A stretch of DNA of 32,115 bases from Thalassobaculaceae bacterium (GCA_029212785.1 JARGOG010000050.1:1-32115); one strand, 5' to 3'. Shown: positions 19,015 to 27,095, numbered from the stretch's first letter. Program-made: numbers and translations. Notes: generated by a model from the sequence alone, not told the origin.

Positions 19015-19764
19015 TCAGATCACCTTCGCTTCGTTCTTCAACTTCGCGACCAGTTCGGCGACGTCGGCCACCTTGGTCCCACCTTCGCGCTTCGCCGGTT
19101 CGACCACCTTCAGCGTCTGCAGACGGGGGGCCGGATCGACACCGAGATCGGCCGGGCTCGTCTGGTCGATCGGCTTCTTCTTCGCCTTCATGATGTTCGG
19201 CAGCGAAGCGTAGCGCGGCTCGTTCAGGCGCAGGTCGGTGGTGACGATCGCCGGGGCCTTGACCTTGATGGTCTCCAGGCCGCCATCGACTTCGCGGGTC
19301 ACGCTCAGCTCGCCGTCGCCGATTTCGATCTTCGAGGCGAAGGTCGCCTGACTCCAGCCGAGCAGGGCCGACAGCATCTGGCCGGTCTGGTTGCAATCGT
19401 CGTCGATCGCCTGCTTGCCGAGGATGCAGAGATCCGGGCTTTCCTTCTCGACGATGGCCTTGAGCATCTTGGCAACCGCCAACGGCTCGACCTCGCCGTC
19501 ATGGACGACGTGGATGCCGCGATCGGCGCCCATCGCGAGCGCGGTCCGGATGGTCTCCTGCGCCTGGGCCGGGCCGATGGAGACGGCGATGACCTCGGTG
19601 GCCTTGCCGGCTTCCTTCATCCGAATCGCCTCTTCGACGGCGATCTCGTCGAACGGGTTCATCGACATCTTCACATTCGCGAGCTCGACACCGCTCTGGT
19701 CTGCCTTGACGCGGACCTTAACGTTGTAGTCGATCACCCGCTTGACGGGGACGAGTACCTTCAT
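19015..19764 (-). CDS. etfB: Electron transfer flavoprotein beta subunit
   Basis: A 249-residue AMP-binding subunit of ETF. The start [20 protein letters not shown] is the standard EtfB N-terminus, so I use the ATG at 19764 and not the in-frame one five codons earlier. [17 protein letters not shown] (34-50), [16 protein letters not shown] and the C-terminal basic segment [10 protein letters not shown] are family hallmarks. The gene is followed by etfA after one base. A good promoter lies about 70 bases upstream, so etfBA can be expressed apart from the adenosyltransferase gene. Confidence 0.98.
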   Translation of the reverse strand: MKVLVPVKRVIDYNVKVRVKADQSGVELANVKMSMNPFDEIAVEEAIRMKEAGKATEVIAVSIGPAQAQETIRTALAMGADRGIHVVHDGEVEPLAVAKMLKAIVEKESPDLCILGKQAIDDDCNQTGQMLSALLGWSQATFASKIEIGDGELSVTREVDGGLETIKVKAPAIVTTDLRLNEPRYASLPNIMKAKKKPIDQTSPADLGVDPAPRLQTLKVVEPAKREGGTKVADVAELVAKLKNEAKVI

Positions 19765-19832
19765 GGCTCCCTCGAACAATTTCGAATCTGGCGGTCTATG
19801 GGACCGAGCGCCGTCATTTCAGGCGACCCCGC

Positions 19833-19861
19833 TCTTTAGAAAGCGCCCGGTCCCGAGTCAA
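19833..19861 (-). promoter_or_regulatory. Candidate sigma-70 promoter for etfBA-hbd
   Basis: On the minus strand TTGACT (19856-19861, five of six) and TAAAGA (19833-19838, three of six) are 17 bases apart. Transcription would start near 19826, about 60 bases before the etfB ATG. It lies just downstream of the triple CTGTTTC repeat. Confidence 0.45.
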
Positions 19862-19901
19862 CCCGGCCCCAGCCCGGGGGCGGCGGATTTCGGAGGATTT
19901 G

Positions 19902-19931
19902 CTGTTTCCAGCCTGTTTCGGCCTCTGTTTC
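19902..19931. repeat. Three direct CTGTTTC repeats at helical-turn spacing
   Basis: CTGTTTC occurs at 19902-19908, 19913-19919 and 19925-19931, so starts are 11 and 12 bases apart. Flanks are partly shared (GC or GCC before copies one and two). The copies would face one side of the helix, about 40-75 bases upstream of the etfB -35 box. This geometry fits an activator or response-regulator site; chance recurrence cannot be excluded. Confidence 0.55.
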
Positions 19932-19935
19932 TTCG

Positions 19936-20511
19936 TTATCGGTTTGCGCCGGGCACCCAGAGAACATCCGTCGCACCGCGGTCATTGACCCAGCGCGCCA
20001 TCACGAACAGGTGGTCCGACAGCCGATTCATATACTTTACGACCTCGGCACCGATCGGTTCCAGCGTTGCCGTATGGGTGATCTCGCGTTCGGCCCGGCG
20101 GGCGACCGTCCGCGCCAGATGCAGCTGCGCCGCCGTCGGTTTTCCGCCGGGCAGAATGAAGGAATTCAGAGGCGCCAGTTCGGCGTTCATCGCATCGATC
20201 TCCGCCTCCAGGCGGGCGACCTGGCCGGCGGTGATGCGCAGTGGCGGGTATTTCGGATTCTCGACTTCCGGCGTGCAGAGATCGGCCCCCAGGTCGAACA
20301 GGTCGTTCTGGATGCGCGCGAGCATGGCATCCGCGCTGTCGCCGCCATCGGCGACGGCGGTCAGGCGCGCGATGCCGATCACCGCGTTGGTCTCGTCCAC
20401 GGTACCGTAGGCGGTTGGCCGAGCCGAATGCTTGGCCACGCGGGTCCCGTCGCCGAGCGAGGTCTCGCCCGCATCGCCGCCGCGGGTGTAGATCCGGGTA
20501 AGCTTCACCAT
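19936..20511 (-). CDS. Cob(I)alamin adenosyltransferase, PduO type
   Basis: A 191-residue ATP:cob(I)alamin adenosyltransferase that makes adenosylcobalamin, the cofactor of methylmalonyl-CoA and ethylmalonyl-CoA mutases. The N-terminal ATP loop is YTRGGDAGETSLGDGTRVAK (8-27). The helical bundle contains YGTVDETNA, IQNDLFDLGADL, FILPGG and HLARTVARRAER, ending YMNRLSDHLFVMARW, all typical of the PduO/MMAB family and unlike CobA/BtuR. It sits between the HIG1 gene (15 bases upstream) and etfBA, linking B12 cofactor supply to acyl-CoA metabolism. Gene names vary between annotations (pduO, cobO, mmaB), so none is given. Confidence 0.95.
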   Translation of the reverse strand: MVKLTRIYTRGGDAGETSLGDGTRVAKHSARPTAYGTVDETNAVIGIARLTAVADGGDSADAMLARIQNDLFDLGADLCTPEVENPKYPPLRITAGQVARLEAEIDAMNAELAPLNSFILPGGKPTAAQLHLARTVARRAEREITHTATLEPIGAEVVKYMNRLSDHLFVMARWVNDRGATDVLWVPGANR

Positions 20512-20526
20512 GGTCCGCGCGTCCCC

Positions 20527-20727
20527 TCAGCCCTTACCGATCAGCGTGAGCAACAGCATGAAGACGCAGATCGCGATGAACTGGAACAGGATGCGGTAGC
20601 GCATCATTTTGTTGGACCACTTGGCGTTGAAGTCGCCGCCGCGGGCCATGGCGATCACGCCCCAGACCAGGGCGCCGACGGTGGCGGCCATGGCCAGAAG
20701 CATCAGAATGAAGAGAACCGTGTTCAT
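20527..20727 (-). CDS. Small twin-transmembrane protein of the HIG1 domain family
   Basis: A 66-residue inner-membrane protein with two helices (about 4-26 and 47-64) joined by a positively charged loop. The loop and second helix, NKMMRYRILFQFIAI, match the HIG1 signature of hypoxia-induced small membrane proteins; mitochondrial members associate with respiratory supercomplexes. The bacterial function is not established, but a respiratory link fits the ETF genes downstream. It starts the run HIG1-adenosyltransferase-etfBA-hbd and lies 15 bases before the adenosyltransferase gene. Confidence 0.88.
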   Translation of the reverse strand: MNTVLFILMLLAMAATVGALVWGVIAMARGGDFNAKWSNKMMRYRILFQFIAICVFMLLLTLIGKG

Positions 20728-20834
20728 ACCCGTCCATATAGCGGGTCCGGGGCCGGCTTCGATACCGAAAGCGACATCACTGTGTGACGGATCGACGCGA
20801 GCAGAGGCCAGCGCCCCGGATTTCCCGGCGTTGC

Positions 20835-21788
20835 CTATTCGGTGAACTCGAAGCCCATGGTTCGGGCGTAGTAGTGCCAGCCGCCGTCCTGGACGATCAG
20901 GAAACGGGCCGGCGAGCCGCCGCCGTTATGGTGGCTGTGCACCTCGGCCGGCGGGGTGATCATGGTCGCGAACGGCGACCAGTCGATCCGATGCCCGTCG
21001 ATCATCGAGAAACAGCCGGGCCCGTCGACGCAGAGCGTGATGGCGGCGGCGTTGTGCTTGTGCGGGCGCTGGTGATGCCCGGGTGCCAGCGTGTTCATCG
21101 CCAGGGTCATCGACGGCATCGCGTTGCGGCTGTCGGCGGTGCGCTCGGAGGAGAAGATCAGGGCGACGCCCGCCTGGTTCTCTTTTTCCGGCATGCTGGT
21201 CAGCACGTCGATCTGGCGGGCGATCTCGGCGGCCGGATAATGCACCGGATCGATCAGCGCGGTCCCGGGCGCCGGTGCGCGCAGTCCTTCGAAGGCGAGC
21301 GCCGGCTCGTTGGTGACGACCCAGAGTATGGCGGGCCGGTCGCTGGTGGCGGTGTGGGAGACGTCCTGCCCGCCCGGCAGCACCAGCACGTCGCCCTGAT
21401 CCCAGGTCAGCGTCTCGCCGCCGATCACCGTGGAGCCGCTGCCCGCGATGGCGTAGATCACCTCGCCGCTGGCGGTGAAGCGGGTGGTCAGCGTGTCGCC
21501 GGCGGTCACCCGCAGGTAGCGCGCCAGCACCAGCGGCGTGGTCGCCGGGAACGGGCAGCCGATCACCGCCGACTGATCCATCGGATGCAGGCCGCTCGGC
21601 GCGCCGTCGGCGAAGGCGGCGTCGCGGGCCTCGTCGAAGCGGGCGCGCGGCACGGCCGGGAGCTTCAGATTGAAGGCGTTGCCGGAATTGAAGAACCGGG
21701 CGCGGCGCTGGGCCTCGGTCGCGGCCTCGATCGGCGGATCCCCGTCCAGGGTGGCGGCGCTGTCGGCATTTCTGACGGCGGTCGACAT
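20835..21788 (-). CDS. Bicupin protein related to gentisate 1,2-dioxygenase
   Basis: A 317-residue protein with two cupin barrels (about 85-160 and 225-305), laid out like gentisate or 1-hydroxy-2-naphthoate dioxygenases. The C-terminal barrel holds a full set of metal-ligand candidates: PHKHN (His243, His245) and VHSHHN (His284, His286, His287). The N-terminal barrel has no HxH in its first motif (SGEVIYAIAGSGST) and only His145 later. In classical gentisate dioxygenases the iron sits in the N-terminal barrel, so activity on gentisate is doubtful. A ring-cleaving or other Fe(II) oxygenase is the inference. No other aromatic catabolism genes are nearby. It follows arsR on the same strand after 88 bases. 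Confidence 0.82.
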   Translation of the reverse strand: MSTAVRNADSAATLDGDPPIEAATEAQRRARFFNSGNAFNLKLPAVPRARFDEARDAAFADGAPSGLHPMDQSAVIGCPFPATTPLVLARYLRVTAGDTLTTRFTASGEVIYAIAGSGSTVIGGETLTWDQGDVLVLPGGQDVSHTATSDRPAILWVVTNEPALAFEGLRAPAPGTALIDPVHYPAAEIARQIDVLTSMPEKENQAGVALIFSSERTADSRNAMPSMTLAMNTLAPGHHQRPHKHNAAAITLCVDGPGCFSMIDGHRIDWSPFATMITPPAEVHSHHNGGGSPARFLIVQDGGWHYYARTMGFEFTE

Positions 21789-21876
21789 GGCGGCAATCTC
21801 CTGGCGTGAACGGACCCCACCACCATGCTGCCCGAAGGACCGCAGGGGTACTAGACTCAGACTTTCGAACCCATCT

Positions 21877-22581
21877 TCAGCCGATCCCGGCGATGCCGAA
21901 GCGGTCGCGCAGCGCCTGGTGGCCTTTCGGGGTGATGCTGAGCGCCCGGCTGCCGGCGACCCGGGTCACCCAATGGCGGTCGAGGAAATGGCGGCACACC
22001 GCTGCCCCCAGGCGCCCCGCCAGATGCGGCCGCCGCTCGCTCCAGTCGAGGCAGGGTCGGCACAGAGGCCGGGTGGTCCGCTTCGGCGGCGCATCGACGG
22101 CGATGCCGAGATCCGACAGCCGCGCCAGCCCGTCGGCCGCGACGATGCCCGCTCCGTCGTCGAAGGCGATCACGCCATGGGCGACCAGCGCATCGGTCAC
22201 CGCCACGCCGAGGCCGCCGGCGAGATGGTCGTAGCAGGTGCGGGCGAGGCGCATCTGGGCATCCCGCGGCCCGGTGACCGGCGGGTGGACCGGCGCCGGC
22301 AGGGTGACCGCGGCGATCCGCATCACGCTCTCGATCAGCTCCGCCACCTCAAGGGAGGCGAGGCGGTGATAGCGGTGGCGCCCCTGGCGCTCGACCGCCA
22401 GCAGGTTGGCCTCTGAAAGCCGGGAAAGATGACCGCTCGCGGTCTGCGGTGTGATGCCCGCGACGCCCGCCAGCTCGCTCGCCGTCAGCGCCCGTCCATC
22501 CATCAGGGCGCCGAGCATGGCCGCCCGCGCCGGCTCGCCGATCAGCAGGCCGATCTCGGCCATGCGGTTGGTATTGACCAT
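21877..22581 (-). CDS. ArsR-family winged-helix repressor
   Basis: A 234-residue transcription regulator. Residues about 10-80 form a winged helix: IGEPARAAMLGALMDGRALT, helix-turn-helix LAGVAGITPQTASGHLSRL and wing RQGRHRYHRL. The C-terminal 140 residues are longer than in classical metal sensors and contain LCRPCLDWSERRPHLAG (about 173-189), two cysteines and a histidine that might sense a ligand or metal. No classical ArsR CxC site is seen. It is divergent from a NIPSNAP gene, with a 20-bp palindrome between them, so autoregulation and control of that gene are likely. Confidence 0.9.
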   Translation of the reverse strand: MVNTNRMAEIGLLIGEPARAAMLGALMDGRALTASELAGVAGITPQTASGHLSRLSEANLLAVERQGRHRYHRLASLEVAELIESVMRIAAVTLPAPVHPPVTGPRDAQMRLARTCYDHLAGGLGVAVTDALVAHGVIAFDDGAGIVAADGLARLSDLGIAVDAPPKRTTRPLCRPCLDWSERRPHLAGRLGAAVCRHFLDRHWVTRVAGSRALSITPKGHQALRDRFGIAGIG

Positions 22582-22644
22582 GATGCCCTCCGGGTTGGCG
22601 TCGTTTCGGCGTGACCGGAACCGTAAACCCGCACCGGCATCGAC

Positions 22645-22664
22645 GCTACGGCCCGGGCCGTAGC
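22645..22664. promoter_or_regulatory. Perfect 20-bp palindrome, probable ArsR operator
   Basis: GCTACGGCCCGGGCCGTAGC is an exact inverted repeat with no loop, placed between the divergent arsR (ATG 22581) and NIPSNAP (ATG 22718) genes. ArsR-family dimers bind palindromes of this kind in their own promoter regions. Position and symmetry make it the best operator candidate in the window. Confidence 0.65.
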
Positions 22665-22717
22665 ATTGAGCCGGGCGGCGGGGGCATCACTGGGTCACCA
22701 CGACCGAGGAGACCGCC

Positions 22718-23047
22718 ATGATCACGTGTGTCATCGAATATGAGATCGACCCCTACAAGCGCGCCGCGTTCGAGGCCTATGCCCGCACCTGGGGCCAGGC
22801 GATTCCGCGCTGCGGCGCCGACCTGATCGGCTATTTCGCGCCGCATGAGGGCTCGGCGACCCGGGCCTACGGCATCTATTCGCTGGAGAACCTGGCGGCC
22901 TATGAGGCATATCGGGCCCGGCTCGCGGCCGATCCGCTGGGCCGCCGGAACTATGAGTTCGCCAAGGCCGAGCGCTTCATCGTGAAGGAGAACCGCACGT
23001 TCCTCACATTGGCCTCAGCCCCTCATGCCGCGGCGGTGAAACCATGA
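22718..23047 (+). CDS. NIPSNAP-family protein
   Basis: A 109-residue dimeric alpha-beta barrel protein. The start MITCVIEYEIDPYKRAAFEAYARTW, the central LIGYFAPHEG and the closing YEFAKAERFIVKENRTFL fit the NIPSNAP family, whose bacterial members have no well-defined activity, although the ferredoxin-like fold resembles small monooxygenases. GAGGAG lies 8 bases before the ATG. It is divergent from arsR and presumably under its control. The stop overlaps the ATG of a doubtful small frame (ATGA). Confidence 0.88.
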   Translation: MITCVIEYEIDPYKRAAFEAYARTWGQAIPRCGADLIGYFAPHEGSATRAYGIYSLENLAAYEAYRARLAADPLGRRNYEFAKAERFIVKENRTFLTLASAPHAAAVKP

Positions 23048-23232
23048 CCGACATCCTCTTCGAACCGGCGCCGCTGGCGGGTAGGGGCACCGCCTATCTG
23101 GCGATTGCGGCATGCACGCCCGCGCCCAGGCGCCGGCTGATATGCAGGCCGTCGACGCGGCCATTCACGCCCGCGGTTGAGGGGACCATTTCGCAGTTGC
23201 GAGATTGTCGACGCCCCAGGGTGGGTCTATAG
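23044..23232 (+). pseudogene. Doubtful small frame after the NIPSNAP gene, possibly a frameshifted remnant
   Basis: A 62-codon frame starts with ATGA overlap at the NIPSNAP stop, which normally signals real translational coupling. Its first 23 residues (MTDILFEPAPLAG...) look protein-like, but the rest is arginine- and proline-rich (PAPRRR). In another frame, 23112-23180 encodes the more natural MHARAQAPADMQAVDAAIHA before a stop. One frameshift near 23110 would join the two into about 45 residues. No family is recognised. It may be a decayed gene, a real small protein, or noise. Confidence 0.25.
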
Positions 23233-23261
23233 CGGGGTGATCAACTTTCACGGATCCCTTC

Positions 23262-24539
23262 ATGACATCGAGCACGCCCTCCCCTGGGGCATTCGTGGCC
23301 ACGCGGCCAGGCTCTATCGCGCTGCTTACCTTCATGGTCGCCCTCGGGCAGATGTCGCTCGGCCTGTACCTGCCGTCGCTGCCGTCGCTCGCCCATTCGA
23401 TCGGCGCCACCCGGGCGGAGGCGCAGCTCACCCTGACGGTCTTCCTCGGTGGTTTCGCGGTCAGCCAGCTGTTCTGGGGGCCGCTGGCCGACCGGCTCGG
23501 CCGCCGGATCACCCTGCTGATCGGCCTGGTGATCTATGCCGCCGCCGGACTGGCCTGTGCCCAGGCCGACACGATCCACGAGCTCATCGTCTTCCGTTTC
23601 TTCCAGGCGCTCGGTGCCTGCTCCGGCCAGGTGGTGGCCCGGGCGATGGTGCGCGACAGCACCGAAGGGGCCGCGACGGCGGTGGTGATGAGCTACATCG
23701 CCATGTCCATGTCGCTGGCACCGGCGATCACCCCGGCGCTTGGTGGTTTCCTGGAGACCCATTTCGGCTGGCGGGCGAATTTCGTGGCGCTGGGCGCGAT
23801 CGGCGCCACCCTGTTCACCCTGACCCTGCTGCGGGTGCCGGAGACCCTGCAGACGCGGGTCTACGACGCCCTGTCGCCGTTCCGGATCGTGCGCAACTAC
23901 GGCACCCTGCTCGGTGACCGCACCTATGTCTGCTACATCGTGACGGTCGGCGGCAGCTTCGGCGCCTATATGGCCTACACCACGGCGACCCCCTTCGTGC
24001 TGATGGAGATGCTCGGCTGGACGCCCCAGACCTTCGGCTTCCTGATCCTCTTCAACGTGGTCGCCTTCCTGTCCGGCAGCATCCTGGCCGGCCGGCTGGC
24101 GCCGATCTACGGCCCGCGCCGGATGGCCCGGATCGGCGCGACCATCTGCTTCGCGGGTGGGGTGGCGATGATCGCTTCGCCCCTGGTGGGGCACCTCTCG
24201 ACCCCGGCGGTGATCGGCCCGGCCATGCTGCTGCTTGTCGGCATGGCCTTCGCGATCCCCAATGCCATGGCCGGGGCGATGCAGAACTTCCCCTACATCG
24301 CCGGCTCGGCCTCGGCCTTTCTCGGCTTCAGCCAGATGGCCCAGGCGATGATCGCGTCCTTCGTCGTCGGCGCGATCGGCGGCAATATTCACCTGACCAT
24401 GGCCGGCGCCACCCTGGCCTGCACGGTCGCCAGCCTGACCGCCGCGCTGCTTCTGCCCCGGCCCGTCCAGACACAGCCCATGCCCGTCCCGACCCCTGCT
24501 GACACCGCCGCGAATCAGGTAGACTCAGCTGCACCATGA
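23262..24539 (+). CDS. MFS drug-efflux transporter, Bcr/CflA family (first copy)
   Basis: A 425-residue, twelve-helix inner-membrane proton antiporter. LGLYLPSLPSLA in helix 1 and GPLADRLGRRITLLIG after helix 2 are Bcr/CflA hallmarks, as is FRFFQALGACSGQVVARAMVRD (helix 4, motif with Arg). Known members export chloramphenicol, bicyclomycin, sulfonamides or dipeptides; the substrate here is unknown. It shares overall layout with the second Bcr-like gene at 25896 and is probably a paralogue. The stop overlaps the metalloprotease start by four bases (ATGA). Confidence 0.92.
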   Translation: MTSSTPSPGAFVATRPGSIALLTFMVALGQMSLGLYLPSLPSLAHSIGATRAEAQLTLTVFLGGFAVSQLFWGPLADRLGRRITLLIGLVIYAAAGLACAQADTIHELIVFRFFQALGACSGQVVARAMVRDSTEGAATAVVMSYIAMSMSLAPAITPALGGFLETHFGWRANFVALGAIGATLFTLTLLRVPETLQTRVYDALSPFRIVRNYGTLLGDRTYVCYIVTVGGSFGAYMAYTTATPFVLMEMLGWTPQTFGFLILFNVVAFLSGSILAGRLAPIYGPRRMARIGATICFAGGVAMIASPLVGHLSTPAVIGPAMLLLVGMAFAIPNAMAGAMQNFPYIAGSASAFLGFSQMAQAMIASFVVGAIGGNIHLTMAGATLACTVASLTAALLLPRPVQTQPMPVPTPADTAANQVDSAAP

Positions 24540-25270
24540 CCCGCAGCGCGCCGCTAGAGCAGGATGTCCTGCTGCTGACCGACAACGACGGGACCGAGAT
24601 TCCGGTCCCGATGCGGCGCAGCGCCCGTGCCCGACGCATGTTGCTTCGGGTCGATCCGGTGCGCGGCGGCCCGGAACTGGTGCTGCCTGCCGGTGTGAAG
24701 GTCGAGGCCGCGCAGGCATTCGCGGTGAAGAATCTGGGTTGGCTGCGCGCCCGTCTCGCCCATCTGCCGGCGCGGGTCACGTTCGAGCATGGCGCGGTGG
24801 TGCCGATCCTGGGGCGCGATCATCTGATCCGCCACCGCCCGGACCAGCGCGGCGGCGTTTGGCGGGTCGAGGACCCGGACGGGTCGGTCGAACTGCATGT
24901 CTCCGGCGCGGGCGAGCACCTGACGCGTCGGGTCAACGATTTCCTGAAGAGCGAGGCGCGCCGGACCGTCGGTCCCCGTGCCAAGCAGCATGCCGCGTCC
25001 CTCGGCCGCCGGGTCGGCCGGGTGACGGTGCGCGACACCGCGACCCGCTGGGGCAGCTGTTCGTCGCGGGGCGACCTCTCGTTCTCCTGGCGGCTGGTCC
25101 TGGCACCGGAAGAGGTGCTCGACTATGTCGTCGCTCATGAGGCGGCGCATCTGGTCGAGATGAACCATTCCGATCGGTTCTGGCGGCTGGTCGAGCGCCT
25201 GATGCCCGATTACCGGCGGCCGCGCGCCTGGTTGAAGCGGCATGGGGCAAAGCTGCACGCCTTCGGGTGA
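24536..25270 (+). CDS. YgjP/WLM-type zinc metalloprotease (M48-like, DUF45)
   Basis: A 244-residue cytoplasmic protein. The zinc site is VAHEAAHLVEMNHSDRFW, with His201, Glu202, His205 and third ligand His211. The upstream RWGSCSSRGDLSFSWRLVLA (171-190) is the signature of the YgjP-like (DUF45) family, which usually measures 230-250 residues. The biological substrate of this widespread family is not well established. It is joined to the MFS gene and the GNAT gene by 4-base overlaps (ATGA and GTGA), so the three are translationally coupled. Confidence 0.92.
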   Translation: MTRSAPLEQDVLLLTDNDGTEIPVPMRRSARARRMLLRVDPVRGGPELVLPAGVKVEAAQAFAVKNLGWLRARLAHLPARVTFEHGAVVPILGRDHLIRHRPDQRGGVWRVEDPDGSVELHVSGAGEHLTRRVNDFLKSEARRTVGPRAKQHAASLGRRVGRVTVRDTATRWGSCSSRGDLSFSWRLVLAPEEVLDYVVAHEAAHLVEMNHSDRFWRLVERLMPDYRRPRAWLKRHGAKLHAFG

Positions 25271-25833
25271 CCGCCGTGACCGGGTCCTCCTTTGGTCCGG
25301 TGATCGACACGCGGCGCCTGCGTCTTCGGCCCTGGTGCGACGGAGATCTGCCGGTCTTCGCCGCTCTCCACGCCGATTCCGAGGTGATGAGGGATCTCGG
25401 TGGGCCGGTCGATGAAGCGGCGAGCCGGGCCAAGCTCACCCGCTATCGTACCGCCTTCGTCACCCACGGCGTCTGCCGCTGGGCGGTCGAGACCCGGGAT
25501 GGCGTTTTCGTGGGGTATGCAGGGGTGATGCCGTCGTCACCGGGTCATCCCCTCGGCGAGCATTTCGATATCGGCTGGCGTCTGTGCCGCGGCGCCTGGG
25601 GCGAGGGCTATGCGACAGAGGCGGCGGCGGCGGCGTTGGCGGATGTGTTCGCCCGGTCCGCTCCGACGGAAGTGCTGGCCTATACGGCAGCCGACAATTG
25701 GCGCTCCCAGGCGGTGATGACGCGACTCGGTCTGGTGCGCGAGCCCACGCGCGATTTCACGCTGCCCGACGGGACGGACGACGGCTGGCACGGCCTGGTC
25801 TGGTCGATCCGGCGCCACGAGGATGACGGCTGA
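25267..25833 (+). CDS. GNAT acetyltransferase, RimJ/RimL-like (Acetyltransf_3)
   Basis: A 188-residue acetyl-CoA-dependent N-acetyltransferase. It opens with the typical DTRRLRLRPWCDGDL. The acetyl-CoA loop is CRGAWGEGYATEAAAAAL (Arg/Gln-x-x-Gly-x-Gly pattern) and the closing motif is NWRSQAVMTRLGL. Such enzymes acetylate protein N-termini, ribosomal proteins or small molecules. The GTG at 25267 overlaps the protease stop (GTGA); a second GTG three codons later is possible. It lies 62 bases before the second MFS gene. Confidence 0.9.
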   Translation: MTAVTGSSFGPVIDTRRLRLRPWCDGDLPVFAALHADSEVMRDLGGPVDEAASRAKLTRYRTAFVTHGVCRWAVETRDGVFVGYAGVMPSSPGHPLGEHFDIGWRLCRGAWGEGYATEAAAAALADVFARSAPTEVLAYTAADNWRSQAVMTRLGLVREPTRDFTLPDGTDDGWHGLVWSIRRHEDDG

Positions 25834-25895
25834 TCTTGTCGCGCGCCCTGCGGCGTCGTAAGTCGGAGCATCGCATCCGCAACGAAGGCATCCCC

Positions 25896-27095
25896 ATGGC
25901 CCGCCCTAGGCCCGACAGCTTCGCGGTCGCCGCGCTTCTGACCGCGTTGGTTGCCTTCGGTCCGATCTCGACCGACATGTACCTGCCGTCGCTGCCGGCC
26001 CTGGTCGCGGATTTCGAGACCGACGTGCCGACCGTGCAGTTGACTCTCAGCGCCTTCATGGTCGCCTTCGCGCTGGCCATGCTGGTCTACGGCCCGCTGT
26101 CCGACCGGTTCGGGCGACGTCCGGTGCTGCTGGGTGCGGTGATCCTCTACGTGGTGTCGTCGATCGCCTGCATCTTCGCGCCGACGATCGAGGCGTTGGT
26201 GATCGCCCGGGTGTTCCAGGCCATGGGCTGCTGCGCCGGGCCTGTGCTCGGCCGAGCGGTGGTGCGCGACGTCTATGGACGCGAACGGGCCGCCCAGGTG
26301 CTGTCCTATATGGGCACGGCGATGGCGCTGGCGCCGGCCATTGGGCCGATCGCCGGCGGCTGGCTCCAGGTCGCCTTCGGCTGGCACGCGGTGTTCGTGG
26401 TGCTGAGCGTGTTCGCGCTGATCGCGCTGATCGGCACCTATTTCATGCTGGACGAGACCAACCCGCACCGAAATCCCTACGCGACCTCGCCCCGGGGCAT
26501 CGTCGCCAACTACGCCGCCCTGCTGTCGCACCGGGTCTATGTCGGATACATGCTGACGATCTCGGCCTGCTATTGCGTGATCTTCAGCTTCATCTCCGGC
26601 TCTTCCTTCGTGTTGATCGAGGTCGTCGGCCTGTCGCCGGATCTCTACGGCTACTGTTTCGCCACCATCGTGATCGGCTACATGACCGGGACGTTCATCT
26701 CCGGGCGGTTCGGCCGCAGGGTGGGCGGCGAGAGGCTGATCCTGATCGGCGCCACGCTCGGGATGCTCGGCGGGGCGACCATGGCGTTCTGTGCCTGGAC
26801 CGATCAGGTGAGTGTACTCACCATCGTGCTGCCGCAGATGTTGGCCATGGTGGGGGTCGGCCTGGTCTTTCCGAACAGTCAGGCCGGCGCCATCGGTCCG
26901 TTCCCGCAGATGGCGGGGGCGGCATCGGCCCTGGTCGGGTTTTTCCAGATGGGAGTGGCCTCGGTGGTCGGTCTCGCCATCGGTCACGCCTTCGACGGCA
27001 CGGCCCGACCGTTGGCGACCGGCGTGGCGGTGTCGGGAGCCCTGATGTTGGTATTCTTCCTGGCCCTGGTCTGGCCGGTGCGGCACCGGACGTAG
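25896..27095 (+). CDS. MFS drug-efflux transporter, Bcr/CflA family (second copy)
   Basis: A 399-residue, twelve-helix transporter. STDMYLPSLPALVADF and GPLSDRFGRRPVLLG are classical Bcr/CflA motifs, with ARVFQAMGCCAGPVLGRAVVRD in helix 4. I start it at ATG 25896, which has GAAGG eight bases upstream; a TTG at 25836 would add 20 arginine-rich residues without membrane character. It is a paralogue of the gene at 23262 and like it is followed by a GNAT gene. Specificity is unknown. Confidence 0.92.
   Translation: MARPRPDSFAVAALLTALVAFGPISTDMYLPSLPALVADFETDVPTVQLTLSAFMVAFALAMLVYGPLSDRFGRRPVLLGAVILYVVSSIACIFAPTIEALVIARVFQAMGCCAGPVLGRAVVRDVYGRERAAQVLSYMGTAMALAPAIGPIAGGWLQVAFGWHAVFVVLSVFALIALIGTYFMLDETNPHRNPYATSPRGIVANYAALLSHRVYVGYMLTISACYCVIFSFISGSSFVLIEVVGLSPDLYGYCFATIVIGYMTGTFISGRFGRRVGGERLILIGATLGMLGGATMAFCAWTDQVSVLTIVLPQMLAMVGVGLVFPNSQAGAIGPFPQMAGAASALVGFFQMGVASVVGLAIGHAFDGTARPLATGVAVSGALMLVFFLALVWPVRHRT

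Noticed and set aside
20777-20787. TCACTGTGTGA dyad between the cupin and HIG1 genes as a CRP/FNR site
   Set aside because: Arms of four bases over a 3-base centre do not match CRP (TGTGA-N6-TCACA) or FNR spacing; likely chance.
25836-25895. TTG start for the second Bcr-type transporter
   Set aside because: The added residues are arginine-rich and ATG 25896 has its own Shine-Dalgarno.
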